The position numbers and the translations under genes are program-made. A DNA stretch of 7,535 bases from an uncultured Ruminococcus sp. (lineage in GTDB: Bacteria > Bacillota > Clostridia > Oscillospirales > Ruminococcaceae). Positions 1 to 5,211 of the stretch are shown here, piece by piece. The stretch is from contig USEH01000106.1 in assembly GCA_900553675.1 (NCBI GenBank), positions 1-7,535 of the forward strand, read 5' to 3'. Position 1 is the first letter of the stretch. Each line of letters begins with the position of its first letter. The notes under the pieces were generated by a model. The model was not told where the DNA came from, ran no database searches, and saw nothing but the letters and a program-made list of their open reading frames with translations.

Positions 1-153
1 CTTACGGCATGGCGGCATGAAATTATGGAGCTTATGGGTGGAATGGGCATAAACTCAATAGAGGCGCTTCGCGGAAACCGACTTATGCTGCGCGGCGTTG
101 ATCTTACGGAAAAGGAGCTTGAGATTCTCGGTATCTCACACGCGGGAGAATGA
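1..153 (+). CDS. Glutamate synthase-like FMN-binding domain protein, C-terminal end only (partial)
   Basis: Reading from base 1 gives 50 codons and a TGA stop at 151-153, with no start in view, so only the C-terminus of a gene entering from the left is present. The tail reads ...LRGNRLMLRGV, then DLTEKELEILGISHAGE. From memory this matches the end of stand-alone glutamate synthase FMN-domain proteins (the archaeal-type GltB2/GlxD group), which typically finish with a similar 'LTERELEILGV' stretch. That family moves ammonia onto 2-oxoglutarate using electrons passed to FMN and an Fe-S cluster in the cytoplasm. None of the catalytic or cofactor residues are in the window. The assignment rests on this short tail plus the downstream ferredoxin, FAD oxidoreductase and GXGXG genes, which are typical partners. 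Its stop overlaps the start of the ferredoxin gene (ATGA, 150-153), implying one transcript and translational coupling. Confidence 0.72.
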   Translation, partial: LTAWRHEIMELMGGMGINSIEALRGNRLMLRGVDLTEKELEILGISHAGE

Positions 154-578
154 AAAGAGTATATGTAAATGAAAAGCGGTGCTTGGGCTGCCGCTTGTGC
201 GAATACAACTGTGCCTTTGCCAACTCCGGACTTTCTGATATGTACAAGCTAAAAGGCAGGAAAATAGCCCCCAGAATAAGGGTGGAGGGTGACGAAAAAA
301 TCAACTTTGCTGTCTCCTGCCGCCACTGCACAGACCCCATCTGCGTTAAAAGCTGCATAGCTGGGGCACTCTCGAAAGACTCTGACGGCATGGTTTCGAT
401 TGACCATGAAAAATGCGTTGGATGCAGAACATGCGTGCTTGTCTGCCCTTATGGAGCGGTTGCGCCCGACGATGAGGGAGTTATCACCAAGTGCGAGCTT
501 TGCTTAAAGAACTCCTGCGGAGAACCCGCGTGCGTTAAGGGCTGCCCTAATCGGGCGATTGTTTTTGAAGAAAGATGA
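150..578 (+). CDS. Four-cluster 4Fe-4S ferredoxin (DmsB/HycB-like), electron-transfer subunit
   Basis: A 142-residue cytoplasmic iron-sulfur protein with no signal peptide or membrane segment. Sixteen cysteines fit four [4Fe-4S] sites: C11/C14/C17/C21 (CLGCRLCEYNC), C57/C60/C65/C69 (CRHCTDPICVKSC), C89/C92/C95/C99 (CVGCRTCVLVCP), and C115/C118/C128/C132 (CELC...CVKGCP). C123 is a spare cysteine. The cluster spacing is that of the DmsB/HycB/CooF electron-transfer subunits. Its place directly behind a glutamate synthase FMN-domain gene suggests that it carries electrons between the FAD oxidoreductase and the synthase; this partnership is inferred. The ATG at 150 is the first start codon after the in-frame stop at 120-122 and overlaps the upstream stop. 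GGGAG at 144-148 is too close to be a normal ribosome site, so translation probably depends on coupling. The next in-frame ATG (M31) would remove cluster I. Confidence 0.88.
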   Translation: MKRVYVNEKRCLGCRLCEYNCAFANSGLSDMYKLKGRKIAPRIRVEGDEKINFAVSCRHCTDPICVKSCIAGALSKDSDGMVSIDHEKCVGCRTCVLVCPYGAVAPDDEGVITKCELCLKNSCGEPACVKGCPNRAIVFEER

Positions 579-740
579 GCGAAAAGTGATGTCGCTCGCT
601 TTGCTCGCTGTGATTCGCTTCGCTGGTGATGCCAGCGTTTCACCTTACGGTGAAACGCCTGTGATGCGCACCTGACGGTGCGATAAGGTATCGCCTTACG
701 GCGATGGATTTTTAGATTTTGCGGCTTCGCCGCTTTGGTT
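577..740 (-). repeat. Hairpin-mosaic repeat, copy 1 (reverse orientation)
   Basis: Successive hairpins are visible: 621-626/632-637 (CGCTGG), 635-644/649-658 (GCGTTTCACC, 10 bp, loop TTAC), 667-672/677-682 (CGCACC, loop TGAC), 690-695/700-705 (ATCGCC, loop TTAC) and 721-725/729-733 (GCGGC, loop TTC). A weaker pairing joins 577-582 with 592-597. The 12-mer AGGTATCGCCTT at 686-697 is the exact reverse complement of AAGGCGATACCT at 2916-2927 and 4618-4629. Read on the minus strand, 740 to 684 follows the same module order as 2883-2928: an AGCGG-type hairpin, an AAAATC spacer, then ATCGCC-GNAA-GGCGAT and ACCT. This copy is therefore a family member in the opposite orientation. Its outer limits are uncertain. 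Confidence 0.7.
690..713 (+). terminator. Candidate intrinsic terminator downstream of the ferredoxin gene
   Basis: A perfect 6-bp stem ATCGCC/GGCGAT with loop TTAC (690-705) is followed by GG and a five-T run (709-713). The stem is short and the T-run is offset by two or three bases, so strength is doubtful. The hairpin is also a repeat module, so the resemblance to a terminator may be incidental. Confidence 0.35.
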
Positions 741-749
741 TTGCTTTTT
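721..749 (+). terminator. Candidate intrinsic terminator (GC hairpin plus T-rich tail)
   Basis: The GC-only stem GCGGC/GCCGC with loop TTC (721-733) is followed at once by a T-rich tail, TTTGGTTTTGCTTTTT (734-749). The shape is that of a rho-independent terminator for transcripts coming from the ferredoxin gene. The five-pair stem is short, and the tail is broken by G and C. If active it would separate the synthase/ferredoxin transcript from the oxidoreductase gene. Confidence 0.45.
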
Positions 750-769
750 GAGGTTGGTTTGGGTATTAT
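741..769 (+). promoter_or_regulatory. Weak sigma-A promoter candidate for the oxidoreductase gene
   Basis: TTGCTT (741-746) and TATTAT (764-769) lie 17 bases apart and match the -35 and -10 consensus at three and five of six positions. The position, just past the candidate terminator and about 130 bases before the ATG at 899, is sensible for a new transcript. The -35 is poor and there is no extended -10, so this is only a suggestion. Confidence 0.22.
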
Positions 770-898
770 CAATCGCGGTTTTTGACCGGCGCGCCTCCAA
801 AGCCAATCACTCTCCACAGCCGACAGATAAACTCGCTGCCACAGCAGACCCATTAACATACACACCTGAAACTCCTGATTGAAAGGACTGACATACAT

Positions 899-2128
899 AT
901 GCAAAAATACCTTATAATCGGCAACGGCACTGCCGCCGTAAGCGCGGTTGAGGGGATAAGAAGCCTTGACCGAACCGGCAGCATAACCATAATCTCCCGC
1001 GAGGAGCACCCCGCATACTGCCGCCCGCTTATTTCCTACTATTTAGAGGGAAAAGCCAGCCCTCAGCGGATGTTATGCCGCTCCGAGAGCTTTTATAAGG
1101 ACAATTCAGCCGAGGTCGTCTACTCCTCCGCCGCAAGTCTTGACCCCAAAGCTAAAACGGTGAAGCTTGAAAACGGCGCGGAGCTTGAATATACCAAGCT
1201 TTTGATAGCCTCCGGCTCGTCGCCGTTCGTTCCGCCGATGGAGGGGCTGGAAACCGTCCCTAACAAGGGCTTTTTTATGACTTTGGACGACGCCTACGCT
1301 CTTGAACGCATGACCGACGAAAACAGCTGTGTGCTGATAGTCGGAGCGGGACTTATCGGGCTTAAGTGCGCCGAAGGGCTGGCGGAAAGAGTCAAAAAAA
1401 TAACCGTCTGCGATCTTGCACAAAAGGTTATGCCAAGTATTCTGGACGACGAAGCCGCCGACATGGTGAAATCTCGCCTTGAGGCGGCGGGAATCGAACT
1501 TTTGCTCGGTGACACTGCCGCAAAGTTCGACGGCTCAAAAGCAGTAATGCGGAGCGGCGTTCAGGTTGATTTCGACGTTCTGGTGGTGGCCGTGGGAGTC
1601 CGCCCGAACATCTCACTGTTCAAGGACGCCGGCGGAGAATGCGGCAGAGCCATAACAGTGGACAGCCATATGCGCACTTCGATTCCGGATATATACGCCG
1701 CCGGAGACTGCACCGAGATGATTGACATATCCTCAGATGGTATTAAGGTAATGGCACTTATGCCAAACGCCAATATTCAGGGCTTTTGCGCAGGAGTTAA
1801 TATGACCGGCGGGGATAAGACGTTTGACAACGCAGTCCCGATGAACTCAATCGGTTTGTTCGGCTGTCATGTTATGAGTGCGGGAAGCTATGACGGCGAG
1901 AAGAGAACGGTAAGGACAGAATCCGGCTTGAAGGAGTTCTACATCAGGGATAATCTGCTTAAAGGCTTTATAATTGTTGACGACACCGAGCGCGCGGGAA
2001 TCTACACATCTCTTATAAGAAACAAAATCCCGCTTGGAGATATCGATTTTGAGTCGCTTGCAAAGCAGCCGGAGCTGTTCGCTTTAGGACTTGACTACTG
2101 TCTGCCGAAGCTGAAAGGAGCTGTCTGA
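899..2128 (+). CDS. FAD-dependent NAD(P)H oxidoreductase (nitrite/rubredoxin reductase-like)
   Basis: A 409-residue cytoplasmic flavoprotein of the two-dinucleotide-fold pyridine nucleotide-disulfide oxidoreductase superfamily. Visible motifs are the N-terminal FAD fold with GNGTAA (8-13), the family-typical YCRPLISYYL (40-49), the end of the first FAD segment at IASGSSP (103-109), the NAD(P)-binding fold with VGAGLIG (148-154), AVGVRPN (231-237), and the second FAD motif IYAAGDC (265-271). The C-terminal 110 residues resemble the extra domain of NirB N-terminal or rubredoxin reductase-like proteins. Length is normal and no redox CxxC pair is seen. It probably oxidises NAD(P)H and passes electrons to the ferredoxin encoded upstream for the glutamate synthase module; this is inferred from context. 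AAAGGA at 882-887 lies 11 bases before the ATG. The stop is two bases before the next gene, so the two are surely cotranscribed. Confidence 0.85.
   Translation: MQKYLIIGNGTAAVSAVEGIRSLDRTGSITIISREEHPAYCRPLISYYLEGKASPQRMLCRSESFYKDNSAEVVYSSAASLDPKAKTVKLENGAELEYTKLLIASGSSPFVPPMEGLETVPNKGFFMTLDDAYALERMTDENSCVLIVGAGLIGLKCAEGLAERVKKITVCDLAQKVMPSILDDEAADMVKSRLEAAGIELLLGDTAAKFDGSKAVMRSGVQVDFDVLVVAVGVRPNISLFKDAGGECGRAITVDSHMRTSIPDIYAAGDCTEMIDISSDGIKVMALMPNANIQGFCAGVNMTGGDKTFDNAVPMNSIGLFGCHVMSAGSYDGEKRTVRTESGLKEFYIRDNLLKGFIIVDDTERAGIYTSLIRNKIPLGDIDFESLAKQPELFALGLDYCLPKLKGAV
2114..2120 (+). promoter_or_regulatory. Ribosome binding site AAAGGAG within the end of the upstream gene
   Basis: A consensus Shine-Dalgarno sequence lies inside the last codons of the oxidoreductase gene, 10 bases before the ATG at 2131. 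It fixes that start and shows tight coupling of the two genes. Confidence 0.8.
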
Positions 2129-2130
2129 AA

Positions 2131-2859
2131 ATGTTGATTAATACTAATGAGCTTGACTATAAAGAGCTTAATGCCAAGCTGCGCGAAGCTAACGCCGACT
2201 GCGTTGTTACGGGGTGCTTGGGTCAGAGATTCATAGCTGCCGGATTTTCAAGCCACGTTTACGATATAGAGGGCATCCCCGGCAACGCACTGGGAGCTTA
2301 CCTCAACGGTGCCAAGATAATAGTCCACGGCAACGCTCAGGACGCCGTTGGCGACACCATGAACGACGGCAGGATAGTTATAGCCGGCTCGGTCGGCGAC
2401 GCTGTGGGTTATGCAATGCGCGGTGGCGAGATATATGTAAAGGGCAACGCGGGCTATCGCGCCGGAATCCACATGAAGGAATACAAGGAGAAAAAGCCGG
2501 TAATGGTAATCGGCGGCAAGGCGGGAAGCTTTTTGGGCGAGTATCAGGCAGGCGGGCTGATTGTAGTCCTCGGTCTTACCCAAAGCGAACGCCCGATTGT
2601 TGGCAACTTTCCCTGCACCGGTATGCACGGCGGAAATGTCTTCCTGCGGTGCGCACCCGAGGAGCTTAAGGCACTGCCAAAGCAGGTAAATGCTCGTTTG
2701 GCGACAGATGAGGATATGGAAAAGGCTCTGCCGTTTATCATGAATTACTGCGAGCTGTTCGACGTTGATCCGGCGCAGGTGCTGAGTTCAAAGTTTACCG
2801 TGATTACTCCGGATTCCAAGAATCCTTACAGGCAGATGTATGTTACGGCGGCGAGCTGA
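2131..2859 (+). CDS. GXGXG-domain protein (glutamate synthase alpha-subunit C-terminal domain, GlxC-like)
   Basis: A 242-residue protein made mainly of the glutamate synthase alpha C-terminal (GXGXG) domain. The right-handed beta-helix shows as repeated turns between residues about 48 and 148, for example GNALGAYLNGAKIIVHG, GDTMNDGRIVIAG, GYAMRGGEIYVKG and GEYQAGGLIVVLG, each with spaced glycines. In full-length GltB this domain packs between the glutaminase and synthase domains. As a separate protein it is the GlxC-type subunit of dispersed glutamate synthases and related formylmethanofuran dehydrogenase C-like proteins. No catalytic site is expected. The last 90 residues (150-242), with CTGMHGGNVFLRC and an acidic tail, look like the usual extension. 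It follows the oxidoreductase gene after two bases. It probably serves as a structural subunit of the complex completed by the FMN-domain protein at the window's left edge and an unseen glutaminase subunit. Confidence 0.85.
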   Translation: MLINTNELDYKELNAKLREANADCVVTGCLGQRFIAAGFSSHVYDIEGIPGNALGAYLNGAKIIVHGNAQDAVGDTMNDGRIVIAGSVGDAVGYAMRGGEIYVKGNAGYRAGIHMKEYKEKKPVMVIGGKAGSFLGEYQAGGLIVVLGLTQSERPIVGNFPCTGMHGGNVFLRCAPEELKALPKQVNARLATDEDMEKALPFIMNYCELFDVDPAQVLSSKFTVITPDSKNPYRQMYVTAAS

Positions 2860-2860
2860 G

Positions 2861-2964
2861 GCGTTGGCAAAGCCAACAAAATAGCGGTGGAAACCGCTCC
2901 GAAAATCATCGCCGCAAGGCGATACCTCATCTTTTCACTTTTCTCTCTTATCTTTTATCTGCGG
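2861..2964 (+). repeat. Hairpin-mosaic repeat, copy 2 (lacks the left GA tract)
   Basis: Begins immediately after the GXGXG gene stop. Three hairpins follow each other: GTTGGC-AAA-GCCAAC (2863-2877), AGCGGT-GGAA-ACCGCT (2883-2898) and ATCGCC-GCAA-GGCGAT (2908-2923). Next comes ACCTCATC and a TC-rich tract ending CTTTTATCT (2924-2960). This right end aligns without gaps to 5347-5383, with 32 of 37 bases identical. The last two hairpin loops are GNRA tetraloops on this strand. No clean T-run follows any stem, so I do not call an intrinsic terminator, although the structure could end transcription. Confidence 0.75.
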
Positions 2965-3028
2965 TTTTATCCCTCGATTTTCCATGTATCAACAAATATA
3001 TAGTAACGTAGTTTGTCATTCACTTAAC

Positions 3029-3036
3029 AAAAGGAG
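3029..3036 (+). promoter_or_regulatory. Ribosome binding site AAAAGGAG deciding the purF start
   Basis: A consensus site seven bases before ATG 3044. The longer in-frame ATG at 2984 lacks a comparable site and would add 20 residues unlike any PurF N-terminus, so 3044 is the real start. Confidence 0.88.
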
Positions 3037-3043
3037 CGATAAT

Positions 3044-4477
3044 ATGTCCAGTCTCCACGAAGAATGCGGCGTTTTCGGTGTTTATTCCCCTATCGAATCC
3101 GACGTCGCCCGCACCGCATATTACGGTCTTTACGCCTTACAGCACCGCGGTCAGGAAAGCTGCGGCGTTGTTGTCTGTCAGGATGGACTTTTCTACTCCC
3201 ACAAGGATCTGGGACTGGTGGGAGACGTTTTCGCCGAGGACGTCCTTTCGTCCCTGCCCAAGGGGAACATGGCGATAGGACACGTGCGCTACGGCACTAC
3301 CGGCGGCACCAACCGTGCAAACTGCCAGCCGATTGAGGTCAACCATCTTAAAGGCAGGCTTGCAATCGCCCACAACGGCAACCTTTCCAACGCTTATGAG
3401 CTGAGAGCCGACCTTGAAATGGGCGGCGCTATTTTCCACACCACCTCAGACACAGAAATTATCGCCTACACCGTAATTCAGGAGCGAATCCTGTGTGATT
3501 CCATTGAGGAGGCGGTCTCCAAAGCAGTCAGAAAGCTTGACGGTGCTTACTCGCTGATACTTATGTCGGCGACAAAGCTGATTGCAGTTCGCGACAAATA
3601 CGGTTTTCGCCCGCTCTGCTATGGGATAACTCCCGACGGAGCATACATAGCGGCTTCCGAAAGCTGCGCCCTGAGTGCGGTGGGAGCGCGCTTTATCCGC
3701 GACATCGAGCCGGGAGAGATAGTTGTTTTCGACGAGACCGGCGTTCACTCCATCAAGCGCGGCAAGGTCTGCCGACAGAGCTTCTGCGCGTTTGAATACA
3801 TCTACTTTGCCCGTCCTGATTCCTATATCGAGGGCGTAAGCGTTCATGCATCGCGAAAAAAGGCGGGAGAGCTTCTGGCAAAGCGGCATCCCGTTCAGGC
3901 GGACGTTGTTATAGGCGTGCCGGACAGCGGTCTTGACGCTGCTTTGGGATATTCCGCCCGCTCCGGCGTTCCCTACGGCATAGGGTTTATCAAGAACAAA
4001 TACATCGGGCGCACCTTTATCTCGCCGGGGCAGGACGACAGGCACAACCTTGTTAAAATAAAGCTCAGCCCGATAAAGGACACTGTCTGCGGCAAGCGGG
4101 TTGTTATGATAGACGATTCCATCGTCCGCGGAACCACCAGTGCACAGATAGTCAGGCTTTTAAGAGAGGCGGGAGCGCGTGAGATTCACGTGCGCATATC
4201 CTCGCCGCAATTTTTGAATCCCTGCTACTACGGCACCGATATTGATTCGCGGGAGAATCTGATTTCCTGCAAGCATCCTCCCGAAGAGGTTGCAAGGATA
4301 ATCGGCGCGGACAGTCTGGGATTTTTAGACCCCGACGATCTTGATTCCGTCTGCCCCGGCGTTGGACTGTGCAAGGCTTGCTTCACCGGTGAATACCCGA
4401 CGAGCGTGCCGGAGCATACCGAGAAAGACAGGTTTGAGCATAGGCTGTCAGAGACTAAGAGAGAAAGCAAAATTTAG
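3044..4477 (+). CDS. purF: Amidophosphoribosyltransferase (glutamine PRPP amidotransferase)
   Basis: Catalyses the first committed step of purine synthesis: PRPP plus glutamine gives 5-phosphoribosylamine, glutamate and pyrophosphate, in the cytoplasm. From ATG 3044 it is 477 residues, close to the 476 of Bacillus subtilis PurF. A seven-residue propeptide (MSSLHEE) precedes the predicted catalytic cysteine C8 of ECGVFG, which must be exposed by cleavage. The class II amidotransferase domain (8 to about 235) shows LQHRGQES (32-39), HVRYGTTGG (80-88), NGNL (111-114) and TSDTE (134-138). The phosphoribosyltransferase domain has the PRPP loop VVMIDDSIVRGTT (353-365). C248, C394, C443 and C446 match the [4Fe-4S] ligands of the Bacillus enzyme, so the protein is probably oxygen-labile. 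Residues beyond about 453 form a charged tail that runs into a GA-rich repeat. It lies 184 bases after the GXGXG gene, probably as its own unit; no purine riboswitch was recognised. Confidence 0.96.
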   Translation: MSSLHEECGVFGVYSPIESDVARTAYYGLYALQHRGQESCGVVVCQDGLFYSHKDLGLVGDVFAEDVLSSLPKGNMAIGHVRYGTTGGTNRANCQPIEVNHLKGRLAIAHNGNLSNAYELRADLEMGGAIFHTTSDTEIIAYTVIQERILCDSIEEAVSKAVRKLDGAYSLILMSATKLIAVRDKYGFRPLCYGITPDGAYIAASESCALSAVGARFIRDIEPGEIVVFDETGVHSIKRGKVCRQSFCAFEYIYFARPDSYIEGVSVHASRKKAGELLAKRHPVQADVVIGVPDSGLDAALGYSARSGVPYGIGFIKNKYIGRTFISPGQDDRHNLVKIKLSPIKDTVCGKRVVMIDDSIVRGTTSAQIVRLLREAGAREIHVRISSPQFLNPCYYGTDIDSRENLISCKHPPEEVARIIGADSLGFLDPDDLDSVCPGVGLCKACFTGEYPTSVPEHTEKDRFEHRLSETKRESKI

Positions 4478-4630
4478 TGAAGAGAGAAAAGAGAAGAGAG
4501 AAAAGTAAATGAGTCGAGCGTTTCACCATCCGGTGAAACACGCTGCACCGACGAATCTTAATATGCGGCAAAGCCGCATGACAAGCCGATTTTGCGGCTA
4601 TCAAGATTTTTCGGCATAAGGCGATACCTT
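4474..4630 (+). repeat. Hairpin-mosaic repeat, copy 3
   Basis: Starts with TTAGTGAA at the purF stop, then a 27-base all-purine tract (4479-4505). A hairpin GTTTCACC-ATCC... pairs 4520-4527 with 4532-4539. The core at 4554-4615 aligns without gaps to 5276-5337 (54 of 62 identical). It contains ATGCGGC-AAA-GCCGCAT (4563-4579) and an imperfect GCCG/CGGC hairpin (4585-4598), enclosed by AATCTTAATA and TATCAAGATT (4554-4563/4599-4608, one mismatch). The copy ends with AAGGCGATACCT (4618-4629), identical to copy 2, but the TC-rich right arm is missing. Confidence 0.8.
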
Positions 4631-4639
4631 TAAGCGCAT

Positions 4640-4663
4640 ATGAAAATAGAGGAATCAACATGA
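4640..4663 (+). other. Possible seven-codon upstream ORF (MKIEEST) overlapping the acetyltransferase start
   Basis: ATG at 4640 opens seven codons that end in TGA at 4661-4663, inside an ATGA overlap with the acetyltransferase start. Its first bases nearly repeat those of the real gene start (ATGAAAATAGA against ATGAAAATCGA), which suggests a small local duplication. No ribosome site precedes it, so translation is doubtful. Confidence 0.2.
4648..4653 (+). promoter_or_regulatory. Ribosome binding site AGAGGA for the acetyltransferase
   Basis: AGAGGA ends six bases before ATG 4660 and supports that start over the ATG at 4640, which is out of frame and closes after seven codons. Confidence 0.65.
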
Positions 4664-5175
4664 AAATCGAAGTTATAGAAACGCCAAGGCTTCTGTTAAG
4701 TGGCTTTACTAAAGATGATGCATTGTGGGCGTATAGCATCTGGAACAATCCCGAAATGAATCAGTATTTACCCGACGAAGCCAAGGAAGAGATCGATTAT
4801 GAGTATTTAAAGATGCTGGAAGGATTGGGCGAGGACGACGAGTGCTGCTATCTGATTCCGGTCTTAAAGGATTCTTTAGTGCGCGTCGGGACTTGCAGCT
4901 TTATGACAAGCGAAGATGGAAAGATATATGATATCGCCTATTGCGTGCATAAAAGCCTATGGTGCCACGGGTATGCGACCGAAATCGCGCAGGGTCTTAT
5001 CGATTACGCCCGCAGGCAGGGAGCGGAAAAGGTGACTATCTTTGTGGGTCAGGAAAATGCCGCTTCAAACCGCGTTGCGCAGAAGTGCGGAGGAAAGATC
5101 GTAAGCGAAAGCACTTACAAAAAGCGGGGAACGGATATCATTATGAAGGACTATAAATACGAAGTTATACTTTGA
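4660..5175 (+). CDS. GNAT-family N-acetyltransferase (RimJ/RimL type)
   Basis: A 171-residue single-domain acetyltransferase of the Acetyltransf_3 group, cytoplasmic, using acetyl-CoA. It opens with the characteristic IETPRLLLSGFTKDDA (6-21). The core strand RVGTCSFM (75-82) leads to DIAYCVHKSLWCHGYATEIA (91-110), where WCHGYA replaces the usual WGKGYA pyrophosphate-binding loop. ENAASNRVAQKCG (132-144) is the typical motif B helix that holds the CoA. The length is normal. The acceptor is unknown: relatives modify ribosomal-protein N-termini, antibiotics or small metabolites, and nothing in the sequence chooses between them. It stands alone between two repeat copies. The gene ahead is purF (same strand), and the gene behind it is convergent, so there is no operon context to suggest a substrate. 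No promoter was identified; the upstream 180 bases are almost entirely repeat. Confidence 0.9.
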   Translation: MKIEVIETPRLLLSGFTKDDALWAYSIWNNPEMNQYLPDEAKEEIDYEYLKMLEGLGEDDECCYLIPVLKDSLVRVGTCSFMTSEDGKIYDIAYCVHKSLWCHGYATEIAQGLIDYARRQGAEKVTIFVGQENAASNRVAQKCGGKIVSESTYKKRGTDIIMKDYKYEVIL

Positions 5176-5211
5176 AAATATTAATGAGCGTGTAACCCAT
5201 AATTGTATTTA

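Larger units (their letters stand above)
579..898. other. Intergenic region with hairpin repeats, no gene
   Basis: No credible gene was found in these 320 bases. The left half (to about 740) is a run of short GC-rich hairpins belonging to the repeat family found in all four larger gaps of the window. The right half (750-880) has no recognisable element except a weak promoter candidate near 741-769, an eight-base palindrome GGCGCGCC at 788-795, and the ribosome binding site AAAGGA at 882-887 for the next gene. A long minus-strand frame runs through here, but it spans the antisense of two real genes and is not supported. Confidence 0.7.

Noticed and set aside
621..733. CRISPR array reading of the successive hairpins
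   Set aside because: The hairpins differ in sequence and spacing, with no constant repeat and spacer lengths.
449..1009. 186-codon minus-strand open frame across the first intergenic gap
   Set aside because: It covers the antisense of the ferredoxin end and the oxidoreductase start plus hairpin repeats. Its product is basic, low in recognisable motifs, and has no ribosome site.
2214..2669. 151-codon frame inside the GXGXG gene
   Set aside because: Arg-rich, motif-free translation of an alternate frame over a clearly conserved domain; a compositional shadow.
2984..3043. Longer N-terminus for PurF from ATG 2984
   Set aside because: The added 20 residues do not resemble any PurF, there is no ribosome site, and a consensus AAAAGGAG sits seven bases before ATG 3044, which gives a normal propeptide.
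3013..3043. TTGTCA and GATAAT as a purF promoter
   Set aside because: The spacing is 19 bases and the -10 would abut the start codon and overlap the ribosome site, so transcription would begin inside the coding region.
2860..3043. Purine riboswitch upstream of purF
   Set aside because: No purine aptamer core or three-helix arrangement was recognised; the hairpins belong to the dispersed repeat.
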